Shown here: positions 1-8,191 of the stretch, in pieces
Layout of the letters: each line of letters begins with the position of its first letter
How positions within the stretch are numbered: position 1 is the stretch's first letter
Source of the DNA: Nonomuraea fuscirosea
Lineage (GTDB): Bacteria; Actinomycetota; Actinomycetes; Streptosporangiales; Streptosporangiaceae
Assembly (NCBI RefSeq): GCF_003001935.1
Contig: NZ_PVNG01000009.1
Span: forward strand, 186,001 to 250,000
Length of the DNA: 64,000 nt
Direction: 5' to 3'
The notes under the pieces: generated by a model
What the model was told of the DNA's origin: nothing
Databases searched by the model: none
Seen by the model: the letters and a program-made list of their open reading frames with translations, nothing else
Translations under genes and position numbers: made by a program

Positions 1-166
1 GGATCGGCATCAGGTTGCGGCCCGTGAAGTCCCCGTAGAGGAAGAGGTGGCCGATGATCTGCTCCCACGCCGCCCGGTAGTCGTCCGGCAGCGTCGCCGC
101 CCGAGCCTCGAACGCCTTCCATTCCCTGTTGAGATCGTTGCCTGTGACGGTGTCCCAGAACTTCAT
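1..166 (-). CDS. DUF1048 family protein, 5' part only (gene runs off the window)
   Basis: The first 55 codons are present, starting with ATG at 166 and reading MKFWDTVTGNDLNREWKAFE; the rest lies beyond base 1. The short helical sequence, ending here in an HLFLYGDF stretch, resembles DUF1048 proteins, small all-helical proteins usually encoded next to a PadR regulator. The start codon overlaps the PadR stop codon (ATGA at 163-166), so the two genes are translationally coupled, the usual arrangement for this pair. Function is not established for the family. Confidence 0.75.
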   Translation of the reverse strand, partial: MKFWDTVTGNDLNREWKAFEARAATLPDDYRAAWEQIIGHLFLYGDFTGRNLMPI

Positions 167-489
167 CTCTCGCTCTCCCTGAGCTTGTCGAGCCGTGAGG
201 TGATGTAGTTCCACTTCGCCCAGAACGTCGCGAGCTCCGCGCGCCCCGCGTCATTGAGCGCGTAGAACTTGCGCGGCGGACCCTGCTCGGACGGTCGTCT
301 CGTCACCTGGACGAGGCTCTTCTTCTCCAGGCGCAGCAAGATGGTGTAGACCGTCCCCTCGACGACGTCGGCGAAGCCGAGCTCGTTCAGCCGGCGCGTG
401 ATGGCGTACCCGTAGGTCTCCTCGCTGCCAATGATTTCGAGCACGCAGCCTTCGAGCGTGCCCTTCAGCATCTCCGTCAGGTCGTCCAT
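163..489 (-). CDS. PadR family transcriptional regulator
   Basis: A 108-residue winged-helix protein starting MDDLTEMLKGTLEGCVLEII. The PadR recognition region (YGYAITRRLNELGF, then VEGTVYTILLRLEKKSLV) and the wing with an ARRP-like TRRPSEQGPPRKFYALNDAG segment are complete. The start at 489 is preferred over a longer reading from 537 because GAAGGA lies 6 bases upstream and family members begin just before this helix. It is coupled to the downstream DUF1048 gene, which PadR proteins of this class commonly control together with themselves. A 9-base inverted repeat lies directly upstream. Confidence 0.88.
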   Translation of the reverse strand: MDDLTEMLKGTLEGCVLEIIGSEETYGYAITRRLNELGFADVVEGTVYTILLRLEKKSLVQVTRRPSEQGPPRKFYALNDAGRAELATFWAKWNYITSRLDKLRESER

Positions 490-514
490 CACAGGTCCTT
501 CTTGGTCCACCCGG

Positions 515-556
515 TACTCTGTGCCCCCGAGTTCCACTACACAGTATCACAGAGTA
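515..556. promoter_or_regulatory. Candidate PadR operator (inverted repeat)
   Basis: TACTCTGTG at 515-523 and its exact reverse complement CACAGAGTA at 548-556 are separated by 24 bases, 26 to 67 bases upstream of the PadR start. A third, looser copy (TACACAGTA, 538-546) lies between them. Perfect 9-base arms beside a PadR gene fit autoregulation; binding itself is inferred. Confidence 0.5.
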
Positions 557-707
557 GCGAAGCGCGTCCCCCCATGAATGATCCGGATCTGGGCGTCTGG
601 GGCGGTTGAATCGCTGCTCGCCCGGCGCTACCACTTCACCCGCTGAAGAAGGCCGGCGGGCGAACACCGCGCCAGGCAAGGCGTCGGGCGGTTCCCACAC
701 GAGGGCG

Positions 708-975
708 TCATGCGAAATAGCCGCTGACGGCAGGCAGGGCCGACGCGACGATGACCAGAAGCGAGCCAACCGTCGCCAGGATGAGGCGCGCGGCTATCAC
801 ACCCCGGAGCCAGGAAGGGTACGCCCCCGCAGCGGCATCGACGAATGCTTCGACGTCCAGGGCCGCGCAGGCTTACGAAGATGACCGCCTGGAAGATCCA
901 GGACAGGATCCGGCCGGTGCCACTTCCGCTCAGGTTGAGCAAGGCGAGCGCCGCCAGGCACACCCCAAGGGACAT
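708..975 (-). pseudogene. Frameshifted small membrane protein remnant
   Basis: Reading the minus strand from ATG 975 gives two hydrophobic stretches (VCLAALALLNL, then WIFQAVIFVSL). Near 860 one extra base shifts the frame; in the shifted frame the protein continues AALDVEAFVDAAAGAYPSW and ends with a long hydrophobic helix (ARLILATVGSLLVIVASALP) and the stop at 708-710. Joined across the shift this is a coherent membrane protein with three or four helices. Coding-like sequence extends upstream of 975 without a good start codon, so the 5' end may also be lost. The family is not recognised. Confidence 0.4.
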
Positions 976-1088
976 CGCGAGGACGACGCTGGCCCGGCTT
1001 GCTCCGAAGTTGATCCGGTGCCGGGCCGATAGGGCGGCCGGTAGCCCCTGTCTGGCAACTTCGGCCTCGGCCGCCCTTTCCTGGGCAG

Positions 1089-1501
1089 GTGCCCCGCGAG
1101 ACGTTGACCCAGGACCAGATCGTCCGAACAGCCGTCGAGCTGCTGGACAACGAGGGCATCGAGGGCCTGAGGCGGTCTACCAGGCAGCCGGCTTCACCGG
1201 ACGTGACGCGGAGCAGGCCATGAAGACCGTCTTCACCTTCGTCCTGGGTAATGCCCTCGGCGTGGCCTCCGAAGCGGCATGGAGGGCACGTCTGCGCCGC
1301 ACGGGCGGCGACGAGCACGAACAGATCCGCACCATGGTGGCGCAGGCGACCGAGATCGCGATGCGGTTCCCGCGGCTACGCGCCCACAATGCCGCACAGG
1401 AGGATGACAGTGCCTCTCCGGCCCCCGACCATGAGCTCGAGTTCGGGCTACGCACCATCCTGACCGGCCTCCAAGCCGAGCTCGGCACTCGGCCGTCGTG
1501 A
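1089..1501 (+). pseudogene. TetR family regulator with internal deletion and frame change
   Basis: From GTG 1089 the sequence reads PRETLTQDQIVRTAVELLDN, the first helix of a TetR DNA-binding domain, and stops matching after GIEGL near 1170. In a different frame, from about 1172, it continues AVYQAAGFTGRDAEQAMKTV and FVLGNALG, typical of the TetR C-terminal (TetR_C_1-like) domain, to the stop at 1499-1501. The recognition helix and roughly 100 residues between are missing, so no functional repressor can be made. It points away from the decayed membrane gene at 708-975, so the two may once have been a repressor-target pair. Confidence 0.7.
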
Positions 1502-1539
1502 ACCGGGCGAACAGTCCCTGCCACGTCACCCGGCGATGA

Positions 1540-1683
1540 CCCGCCTTCCGAGCTGCGGTCCGAATGGAAGATCACCCCGTCCACGTCGCCGCCCCGGGTG
1601 GCCGCCGCCATCTGCAGCGAGGCGCGGGTCAATGCGCCATCGTGGTGCCCGGACATGGCGTAGCCGAGCGGCCGGCGCGAGAA
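1540..1683 (-). pseudogene. IS3-type transposase fragment
   Basis: About 46 codons on the minus strand read SRRPLGYAMSG, then ASLQMAAATRGG and VIFHSDRSSEGG. This is the section around the second catalytic Asp of IS3-group OrfB transposases, where HSDRGSEY is usual. No matching N- or C-terminal part is readable on either side, so it is a scrap of an old insertion. Confidence 0.65.
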
Positions 1684-2028
1684 CACCAGGGACACCCGCA
1701 TCGTGCTCGGCGACATCACGATCATGCAGGTCCAGCAGGGAGCCGCGTCCGCGCAGGGGCGTGAGTGGGCCTGGTTCGTGCACGAGCGCAACATCGAGGT
1801 GCGGTCGATCCTGGACGGCCAGGGCATCGCCTACGCACGAATCAGGTTCGTCGCGACCGCGACCTCGGCGACCTCGCAGGTATTCCTGTCCAAGTCGGAC
1901 AACGTGGGGGACTGGGCCGCATCAGCCGGTACGTGCCCGCGCCCAACCGGGCTCCCCGGACGCCCGCGCCTGCACCGCCGGTGACAGCAGATCGCCGGCG
2001 AGTTCGAGGACGCCATTGCGGTTCCTCC
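1684..2028. other. No recognisable gene
   Basis: This stretch between the transposase scrap and the LysR gene has open frames on both strands but none with a ribosome site or a family signature. It may hold further decayed insertion-sequence DNA; I see nothing specific in it. Confidence 0.3.
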
Positions 2029-2985
2029 CTACGGGCGGGTCCTCCTCGTCAGGAAGCTCGGCTGAGCGAGGAGGTCGGTCAGAATCCCGAGCATGACGTC
2101 GGCTGCGGGGGCGCGCAACGGCGGGACCGCCACCGCGACGTACAGGCCGCGGGTCGGCAGGGGCGGGATGGTGGCTCGCAGGACCACGCCGGGCCGGATG
2201 GCCGAGTGGGCCAGAGTGGGCACGAGCATCACGCCCGCGCCCGCCGTGACGAGCGCCTGCTTGCTGTTCCAGTCGTCGCACCAGAAACCGATCCGCGGAG
2301 CAGCGCCGAGCGCCTCGAACAGAGGCGCTGTGGGGCCGAGACAGTCGGGGTGGCCGCCGTCGATCCAGGTCTCCTCTTTGAGATCCGACAGGCGCACCCG
2401 GCGCTGACGAGCCAGCCGGTGCCCGGCGGGCAGGGCGGCCCACAGCTCCTCGGTGAGCAAGGGAATCAACTCGACGCCGTCGACAGCATGCTGAGGCACG
2501 CTCGCGTCAGTCGCGTCCCGGTCTCGACTCAAGTGCCAGTCCGTGACGAGCGCGAGATCGATCCGGCCGTCCCCCACCGCTGTGAGGAGCGCCTCCTGAT
2601 CCGTCTGCAGCAGGCTGAGTGACACACCGGGGTACGCGCTGGCGAAACGGCGGAACGCCTCGGGCACGAGCACGATGTTGGCACTCGTGAAGGCGGACAA
2701 CCGCAGCTCGCCCGTCGCCAGCTGGGCGAAGGACGCCAGTCTGGCCTCCAGCGTTCGCAGGCGGGCCAGACTGTCGCGCGCCAGGTCGACCGCGACCTCT
2801 CCGGCGGGGGTCGGCCGTACTCCACGCGGCACCCGGGTGAACAGCCGCACTCCCACTCGTCTCTCCAAGCTCGCGATCCGACGGGAGACCGCGGGTTGGG
2901 TCATCGAGAGCGCCTCGGCGGCGCCGGAGAACGACCCATGGTCGGCAACCGCGACGAGCACCTGCAACGCCCACGTGTCCAACAT
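2029..2985 (-). CDS. LysR family transcriptional regulator
   Basis: A 318-residue LysR protein. The N-terminal winged helix is clear (LQVLVAVADHGSFSGAAEAL, MTQPAVSRRIASLERRVG), followed by the linker helix and a periplasmic-binding-protein-like effector domain (LRLSAFTSANIVLVPEAFRR onward). The start at ATG 2985 (MLDTWALQV) matches the usual spacing of two to five residues before the first helix; a longer version from 3009 is possible. It is divergent from the methyltransferase pair starting at 3057, and LysR proteins usually control the divergent neighbour, so control of those genes by a small-molecule signal is the simplest inference. Confidence 0.9.
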   Translation of the reverse strand: MLDTWALQVLVAVADHGSFSGAAEALSMTQPAVSRRIASLERRVGVRLFTRVPRGVRPTPAGEVAVDLARDSLARLRTLEARLASFAQLATGELRLSAFTSANIVLVPEAFRRFASAYPGVSLSLLQTDQEALLTAVGDGRIDLALVTDWHLSRDRDATDASVPQHAVDGVELIPLLTEELWAALPAGHRLARQRRVRLSDLKEETWIDGGHPDCLGPTAPLFEALGAAPRIGFWCDDWNSKQALVTAGAGVMLVPTLAHSAIRPGVVLRATIPPLPTRGLYVAVAVPPLRAPAADVMLGILTDLLAQPSFLTRRTRP

Positions 2986-3056
2986 GCGTCGAGCGTATAG
3001 CTGCCCCAACCAACCTGCAGTTGTCCTTATGCCTGCTGCCAGCCGACCCTGAAACG

Positions 3057-3818
3057 GTGACCCCCACTACCAGCACAGCGGCCCGCGAGACCGTACCTGC
3101 CGTCGCAGACCGACTGGCCTACCTGACCGAGTGGCTGCCGCCCGCACCGGCGCGCGTCCTCGACGCGGGCTGCGGGCGCGGCCACCTCGCGCTCGCGCTC
3201 GCCCGCGCCGGCTACGCGGTGGCCGCAGTCGACATCGACCCCGAAGCCGTCGCCGCGACAACCGCTCTCGGCGTCGCCGCGATCGAGTCCGACATCGCCG
3301 ACTACGACGACCGCGCGTTCGACGCGATCGTGTTCTCCCTGTCGCTGCACCACACCGCCCGGCTGGCGGAAGCAGTCGAGCGGGCACGAGCGCTGCTGGC
3401 TCCGGGCGGAGTCCTGATCGTCGACGAGTTCGCCTGGGAACGCGCCGACCGCGCCACCGCGTCGTGGTTCTACGACATCGGCGCAGTACTGGCCGGGACC
3501 GGCCTGACCGCGTTGCCGGAGCACGGCGCCGCCGTGGAAGACCCCCACGCGGAATGGGTGAACCAGCATCGCGACGAGCACCAACTGCACTCAGGCGACA
3601 CCATGGTGGACGCGATCCGTGCGGCCTTCGAGATCCGCGAGCTCGTACGCGTCCCCTACCTGCACCACTACCTTGCCGACAAGCTCGACGACGACACCGC
3701 CGGCCGGCTCTTCACCTCACTCCAGCAGATCGAGCAGCTCCGGATCACCCGCGGCGACCTGGCCGCCGTCGGACTTCGCCTGCTCGCCCACCCCGCGAAC
3801 CGAGAGGACCGAGCATGA
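3057..3818 (+). CDS. Class I SAM-dependent methyltransferase
   Basis: A 253-residue protein with the Rossmann-type motif I VLDAGCGRGHLALALARAGY, motif II acidic AAVDIDPEAV, and post-motif FDAIVFSLSLHH with LLAPGGVLIVDEF. The GTG at 3057 is chosen; a TTG at 3021 would add 12 residues of low similarity. No Shine-Dalgarno site is evident for either. The substrate is unknown; the C-terminal half, rich in His and acidic residues, resembles small-molecule methyltransferases. Its stop overlaps the start of a second methyltransferase (ATGA), so the two are co-translated, and a LysR gene lies divergently upstream. Confidence 0.85.
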   Translation: MTPTTSTAARETVPAVADRLAYLTEWLPPAPARVLDAGCGRGHLALALARAGYAVAAVDIDPEAVAATTALGVAAIESDIADYDDRAFDAIVFSLSLHHTARLAEAVERARALLAPGGVLIVDEFAWERADRATASWFYDIGAVLAGTGLTALPEHGAAVEDPHAEWVNQHRDEHQLHSGDTMVDAIRAAFEIRELVRVPYLHHYLADKLDDDTAGRLFTSLQQIEQLRITRGDLAAVGLRLLAHPANREDRA

Positions 3819-4648
3819 CGAACATCGTGAACACCGAGCAGGCCGCCGCGTGGAACGGCTCAGAAGGCGCCCACTGGGCCAAGGACAACACAGCGGACAG
3901 CAGCTTCAACGTCGAACTCACCACCCCGCTGCTCACCGCCGCGAACATCCAGCCGGACGACCACGTTCTCGACATCGGCTGCGGTACTGGCGAGACCACC
4001 CGGCTCGCCGCCCGGCAGGCGCGGCACGGCCATGCCATGGGCATCGACCTGTCGGCCATCATGCTCCAGCAGGCCCGAACCGCCGCCGAGGCGGCGGGCA
4101 TAGGCAACGTCGCCTTCGAAGAGGGCGACGCGCAGGTGCACCCCTTCGCCGCCGGTCAGTACCAGGTGGCGATCAGCCGGTTCGGCATCATGTTCTTCGC
4201 CGACCCCATCGCGGCATTCGCCAACATCGGCCGCGCCCTGCGGCCCGGCGGCCGCCTCGTCTTCATCTGCCCCCGGAACATGGCCGACAACGACTGGTAC
4301 GTCGTGCCGCTCTCGGCGCTGCACCGGAGGCTGGGCACCGCACCCCTCCCAGAGTCGGGGATGTTCTCCCTCGCCGACCCCGCGCACACCACGAACGTGC
4401 TGACGAGGGCCGGTTTCTCCGAGGTGACGCTGCGACCGCTGGACGCGCCGATGGACTTCGGCACGGACGCCCAGGCCGCGGCCGAGAACTACCTCGGCAG
4501 CGGTCCGGTCCTGGCCGTGCTGGAACAGCCCGGCGGTCTGACGCGCGCCACCGCCCACGACATCCTCATCGATGCCCTGCGCCCGTACGAGGGCTCGAAC
4601 GGCGTGCGCATCCCCGGCGCCCACTGGCTCGTCACCGTCCGCCGCTGA
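3815..4648 (+). CDS. Class I SAM-dependent methyltransferase
   Basis: A 277-residue protein with motif I VLDIGCGTGETTRLAARQAR, the Asp of motif II in GIDLSAIMLQQAR, FEEGDAQVHPF, and IGRALRPGGRLVFICPRNMA. The start ATG 3815 overlaps the previous stop by 4 bases. It differs clearly from its partner in sequence and is not a tandem duplicate; it is closest in layout to UbiE/COQ5-like or arsenite-type methyltransferase-fold proteins. The pair may act in sequence on one substrate, but nothing nearby identifies that substrate. Confidence 0.85.
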   Translation: MTNIVNTEQAAAWNGSEGAHWAKDNTADSSFNVELTTPLLTAANIQPDDHVLDIGCGTGETTRLAARQARHGHAMGIDLSAIMLQQARTAAEAAGIGNVAFEEGDAQVHPFAAGQYQVAISRFGIMFFADPIAAFANIGRALRPGGRLVFICPRNMADNDWYVVPLSALHRRLGTAPLPESGMFSLADPAHTTNVLTRAGFSEVTLRPLDAPMDFGTDAQAAAENYLGSGPVLAVLEQPGGLTRATAHDILIDALRPYEGSNGVRIPGAHWLVTVRR

Positions 4649-4830
4649 CCACCGGCGGCACGCACCTTCTTCATGTGGCGACCACGTCGATGGACACTGC
4701 GATCACGCATGGTGTCTGGATGAAAGAAACGGGTCCATGGTCGTCCACGATCCCCCGGGTGAACGCCGGCCGGCTGTGAGCGATTCGCGCGGTTCCGCTG
4801 AGCGGACCGGTGGAGCTATCTGCGGTTCGG

Positions 4831-5307
4831 TCACTGTACGTCGATTGTGAGGGGGCAGTACGGATCCGATCGTGGTGGCCGCGGGTACCGCGCTGGTGAC
4901 AGCGATGGCCACCGACGCCTGGCAGCCGGCGCGCGAGGGCGTGGTCGCGTTCTGGCGAAAAGCCCGCCCCGAGCAGGCCGATGTCGTTGAGGCGGCGCTG
5001 GTTCGGGACCGTCGTCGGGATGGTGCTCGATCACGGCGACACGGATCACCTCACCGTCGTGATCGGCCCCGATGAGTGAGAGCGGCACGAGGCGCAGGGG
5101 AGCGCTGCCGTGCAGTCCGATGGCGCGGCTGATGTTCGGCCACTGCGTGACGAGCCGTTCCACCTGCGGCGCCGACCCGGTGACCGTGGAGAAATCGGCC
5201 CGCTCGCCGCCGAGGCGCGCCAGGTTCCTCGAATCCGGCACTGCGGGCACCCGCCCTGCGCGGGTGGCGGTCGAGGTCTCCGGGTTCGCGACGATGCGTG
5301 GATCCAT
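4831..5307 (-). CDS. Unknown protein, probably truncated
   Basis: The start is good: ATG 5307 has GGAGGT 4 bases upstream (complement of 5312-5317). The first 95 to 100 residues (MDPRIVANPETSTATRAGRV, LRLVPLSLIGADHDGEVIRV, VIEHHPDDG) have a natural composition. From about 5005 down the frame runs antisense through a decayed gene on the other strand and becomes Pro/Arg-rich, so the native 3' end seems lost at a junction there. No family is recognised. Confidence 0.4.
   Translation of the reverse strand: MDPRIVANPETSTATRAGRVPAVPDSRNLARLGGERADFSTVTGSAPQVERLVTQWPNISRAIGLHGSAPLRLVPLSLIGADHDGEVIRVAVIEHHPDDGPEPAPPQRHRPARGGLFARTRPRPRAPAARRRWPSLSPARYPRPPRSDPYCPLTIDVQ
4860..5075 (+). pseudogene. N-terminal fragment of an actinobacterial effector-associated-type protein
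   Basis: The frame reads DPIVVAAGTALVTAMATDAW then REGVVAFWRKARPEQADVVE, which I recognise from memory as the conserved opening of a family of actinobacterial proteins that begin MDPIVVAAGTALV. After VVEAALVRDR near 5005 the match stops and an Arg-rich tail follows. The position of the expected initiator Met is ACG (4860-4862), with GAGGGGG just upstream; translation could only start there or at an in-frame GTG (4872). Both the lost start and the truncation suggest decay. The break coincides with the point where the opposite-strand gene also loses its natural sequence. Confidence 0.5.
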
Positions 5308-5619
5308 GTCACCTCCAGGGAGGGAGGAAGAGGACAGTGACGTCTCAAGCTATCTGTGCCGAGTCAGGCGACTTTCTTCCCACTCTGTCGGGTCTGTGCC
5401 CCGCACTGCCATGACGCGTGCGACTACCCCCTGCGGGGAGAGGTGGCTCAAGGAGCCGTGCCCGCGACGGCCAGAGGGACCCTGCCGGCGACGCTCCGCG
5501 AGTCCGTCAGATGCAACTGCCTGGACACACATGAACGGCCCAGCGGCATCAGGTGGGGATGTGGCCGCTGGTGGGTGGCCCGACTGACCCTCCAGGAGGA
5601 TGGCACGTACAAATAGGCG
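5308..5619. other. Intergenic stretch without a supported gene
   Basis: It contains the ribosome site of the minus-strand gene at its left end. A plus-strand frame from GTG 5356 to 5616 is Cys-rich and ends against the next gene, but it has no ribosome site or family match, and I do not call it. AGGAGG at 5594-5599 lies too far from GTG 5620 to be optimal and too close to the ATG at 5600. Confidence 0.3.
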
Positions 5620-6063
5620 GTGGAGCGCGATCAACGATTGCGCCTGGCCGCTTCCGCGCTCGAGGAAGCCCTGGCGGCGCAGAACAGCTGGGTCGAGAGC
5701 ACGGCGGAGAAATGGCTGGGAGCGAACACGGCGATCTTCGGTCTTTTCTCGCTCGCCGGCATCGCGACCGCCAAGGACGCGCTGAACGGGCTCGGCAAAG
5801 CACAGAAGTGGCTGGTGGCGATCGCGTTGCTGACCGCCGTCGGAGCCGCCGCCGGCGCGGTGACGCTTGGCTACCGGGCCGCCTACGGATGGCCGCGCAT
5901 GGTCTCCGTCGAGGGCGAAGACCTGCTGAAGTGGTACGCCGAGACTCGCAGCTACGCCCCCCGCGCCATACCGTTCCTGCACCGGGCGCTGTTTCTCTCG
6001 TTCGCCTCATTAGGGGCGTTGACCGTCGTCATGCTTCTGGTGTGGCTCCTTCCCCGAGGGTGA
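5620..6063 (+). CDS. Small integral membrane protein of unknown function
   Basis: 147 residues. A soluble N-terminal helix (LRLAASALEEALAAQNSW) is followed by hydrophobic segments at about residues 38-50, 66-90 (WLVAIALLTAVGAAAGAVTL) and 120-145 (LFLSFASLGALTVVMLLVWL), giving two or three membrane spans. The GTG at 5620 is the only usable start, because an in-frame TAG lies two codons upstream. No family recognised. Its last 54 bases overlap the convergent gene that follows. Confidence 0.55.
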   Translation: MERDQRLRLAASALEEALAAQNSWVESTAEKWLGANTAIFGLFSLAGIATAKDALNGLGKAQKWLVAIALLTAVGAAAGAVTLGYRAAYGWPRMVSVEGEDLLKWYAETRSYAPRAIPFLHRALFLSFASLGALTVVMLLVWLLPRG

Positions 6064-6624
6064 ACGCCTCTCCAGGCGGCGACCCTTCTCGATCGCGACG
6101 GTGACCCTGATGCCGGTGAAGTTCGGAGCAGCGTAGGCGGCCCCTCCTTGCCAGGGCCCCGGTTGGTATTTGTCTTCCAGCGCCTGTGCCACCAGGAGTG
6201 CGTCCTCTTGCGCCTCGCTCGACGCGAGCCTGCCGTCGCCGAGCATCGCGGACAGCTCGGCGACCAGCGGCAGGATGGGATGCCCTTCCGCGAGCATGCT
6301 CTTGACCGCTCCCAATTGCATGGTGAAGTACTGTTCGATGGCAACGGGCCGGTCCGAGGGGGTCAGTTTCCCGGTGCGGATGTTCTCCGCCATCTTCCGC
6401 AGCGCCCTCAGCCCGCCTACGAGAATCAGCGCCGCAGCATGTTCCGCGAGGACGCCCTCCGACAGTCTCGCGTATCCCCGGACGACGGCTCGCACGGGTT
6501 CACGTATCGGCTCCTCGACCGTGGGGTCGTGGACCGGGTCGTAGATCTCCGCGAGCTGCCCGAAGAAGTGGTCTGTCATCCTGGCGGTCGCCGCCGGCCA
6601 CGACAATCCGTGCAGCAGCGACAC
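6010..6624 (-). CDS. Unknown helical protein
   Basis: About 204 residues. GTG 6624 is proposed because GGGAG sits 8 bases upstream; an ATG at 6579 (MTDHFFGQLAEIYDPV) is the alternative. The body is mostly helical (VRAVVRGYARLSEGVLAEHA, LRALRKMAENIRTGKL, LPLVAELSAMLGDGRLAS) with a short basic C-terminus. No domain or catalytic motif is recognised. The tail-to-tail overlap with the membrane gene at 5620-6063 is long for two real genes, so the exact 3' end of one of them may be wrong. Confidence 0.5.
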   Translation of the reverse strand: MSLLHGLSWPAATARMTDHFFGQLAEIYDPVHDPTVEEPIREPVRAVVRGYARLSEGVLAEHAAALILVGGLRALRKMAENIRTGKLTPSDRPVAIEQYFTMQLGAVKSMLAEGHPILPLVAELSAMLGDGRLASSEAQEDALLVAQALEDKYQPGPWQGGAAYAAPNFTGIRVTVAIEKGRRLERRSPSGKEPHQKHDDGQRP

Positions 6625-6827
6625 CGCGACGACTCCCAAACGTTCTACTGAAGGTGGACGCCGTTCGGCGCGACTCCGTGCCGGGGTCGAGGGGATGGCC
6701 CTGTCACCGGTGCCGACCCCGGAGGTCCTGTGGCACAAGCCGCCGGCGCTCGCAATCGCCGCGGTCCAGTGGACGGCGCTCGGCCGGTGCGGAGCTGCTG
6801 GTGGTGGGCTCGAACGGGCTCTCGACG

Positions 6828-7948
6828 CTGTGGGGCTCAAGAACACGATTCGTCGCCAGCGCCGGGGTTCATCGCCTGGCCGGGGCGGGCGTTCCTGGGA
6901 CAGTGGGCGACTGGTGTTCGGATTGCCTGGGATCATCGTTCGTGCTCTTGACCACGGTGTACGCCGTCACTCGACGTCTGCTGTCTCTGCCCGCGCTGTT
7001 GTTTCGCAGTGACGTCTCCAAAGAGGCGGAATTGCTGGTGCTCAGGCACGAGAACGCGGTTCCGCGCCGTCAATCCCACGGGTGCGCTGTGAGCCGGCCG
7101 ATCGCCTGTGGCTGGCGGCGCCGTCCCGGGAGGCCGCCCACCGCGGCTGCGGTCAGGGCCCCGGCGCTGCGCATGGCCGCCGACAACCCCACTTGGGGCC
7201 ACAGGCGGATCCACGGCGAACTGACCCGCCTCGGTCACAAGATTGCCGCTTCGTGGAACATCCTGAACCAGACCGGGATCGACCCCGCCCCGCGCCGCAG
7301 CGGGCCAACCTGGAAGCAGTTCCTGGCCGCCCAGGCCGAGCACATCGTCGCCGTCGACTTCCTCCACGTCGACGCCATCAACCTCAAACGCATCTACGCC
7401 CTGGTCCTGTTCAAACACCGCAGCCGCCGCGCCCACCTGCTCGGTGTCACCGCCAACCCCACGGGCGAATGGACGACCCAGGCCGCCCGCAACTTCCTTA
7501 TGGACACCGACACGACGAACATCAAGTTCCTGATCCGCGACCGTGCTGGCCAGTTCACCGATGCCTTCAACACGGTCTTCGCCGACGCGGGCCTGCACGT
7601 CCTCAAGAGCCCGCCACAAGCCCCGAAAGCCAACGCGCACTGCGAGAGAATGATCGGCACCCTACGCCGCGAACTCCTCGACCGCACGCTCATCCTCAAC
7701 GAGCAACGCCTACGCCGGACTCTCACCAGATACCTGGAGCGTTACAACAGTGCCCGGCCCCACCGCGGTATCGGGCAGTTGAGCCCATCCCAAGCTGAAG
7801 CCGGACCGCCATCGCCAGTCGACCTGGCCAGCCATCGCGTCCACCGCAGAACCATTCTCGGTGGCCTCATCAACGAGTACCGGATCGCCATCTGACACCA
7901 CCAAGAACCAGTAGGCCAGACGTCGAATCCTATTATTGAGCCCCACAG
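6828..7948 (+). mobile_element. Defective insertion sequence with ~28-base imperfect terminal inverted repeats
   Basis: The left end 6828-6855 (starting CTGTGGGGCTCAAGAACACG) and the right end 7921-7948, read on the minus strand, match at about 23 of 28 positions. They enclose one DDE/rve transposase gene whose stop lies 25 bases before the right end. Element length is 1121 bases. I cannot see a convincing target-site duplication (left flank CTCGACG, right flank GTCGGCA). It lies 330 bases outside the tRNA-derived repeat at 8279. The boundaries rest on the inverted repeats. Confidence 0.75.
6942..7895 (+). pseudogene. DDE (rve/integrase-core) transposase, N-terminal part broken
   Basis: The catalytic half is intact: IVAVDFLHVD (first Asp), FLIRDRAGQF (second Asp), CERMIGTLRREL (Glu), and a YNSARPHRGIGQLSP tail. 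The N-terminus begins LLSLPALLFRSDVSKEAELL and VLRHENAVPRRQ, after which the frame shifts: VRCEPADRLWLAA reads in another frame. The roughly 45 residues normally found between that and RPGRPPTAAAVR, including the helix-turn-helix, are absent. The product would lack the DNA-binding domain, so the element should be immobile unless helped in trans. Confidence 0.8.
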
Positions 7949-8191
7949 GTCGGCACGGCCTGCGCGGTGAACAGGTCGAGTTGATCGCAGCGATAGGCAG
8001 GGGATCTTTTATCTGCTGCTCACAAAAGGCCTGGTCGGAGAGGTGAGCCGACTCGGACGAGGCTGACCGGGCATGAGGTCCCATTGACCAAGGATGCTGG
8101 GCGGATCTTCCGGCTTGATCTTCGCATGGTGATCTTCAGAGTCTGAGCTGACGGTCTAAATGATCTATCGCGCTACACAGTCCGTACACAA

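Noticed and set aside
5356-5616. A Cys-rich 86-residue plus-strand frame
   Set aside because: No ribosome site or family, and its composition is no better than that of the overlapping minus-strand frames.
6780-6830. Universal-stress-protein-like end (AELLVVGSNGLSTL) interrupted by the insertion sequence at 6828
   Set aside because: Only about 14 residues fit and the upstream frame is Arg/Ser-rich without a coherent domain, so the match is too short to call a pseudogene.
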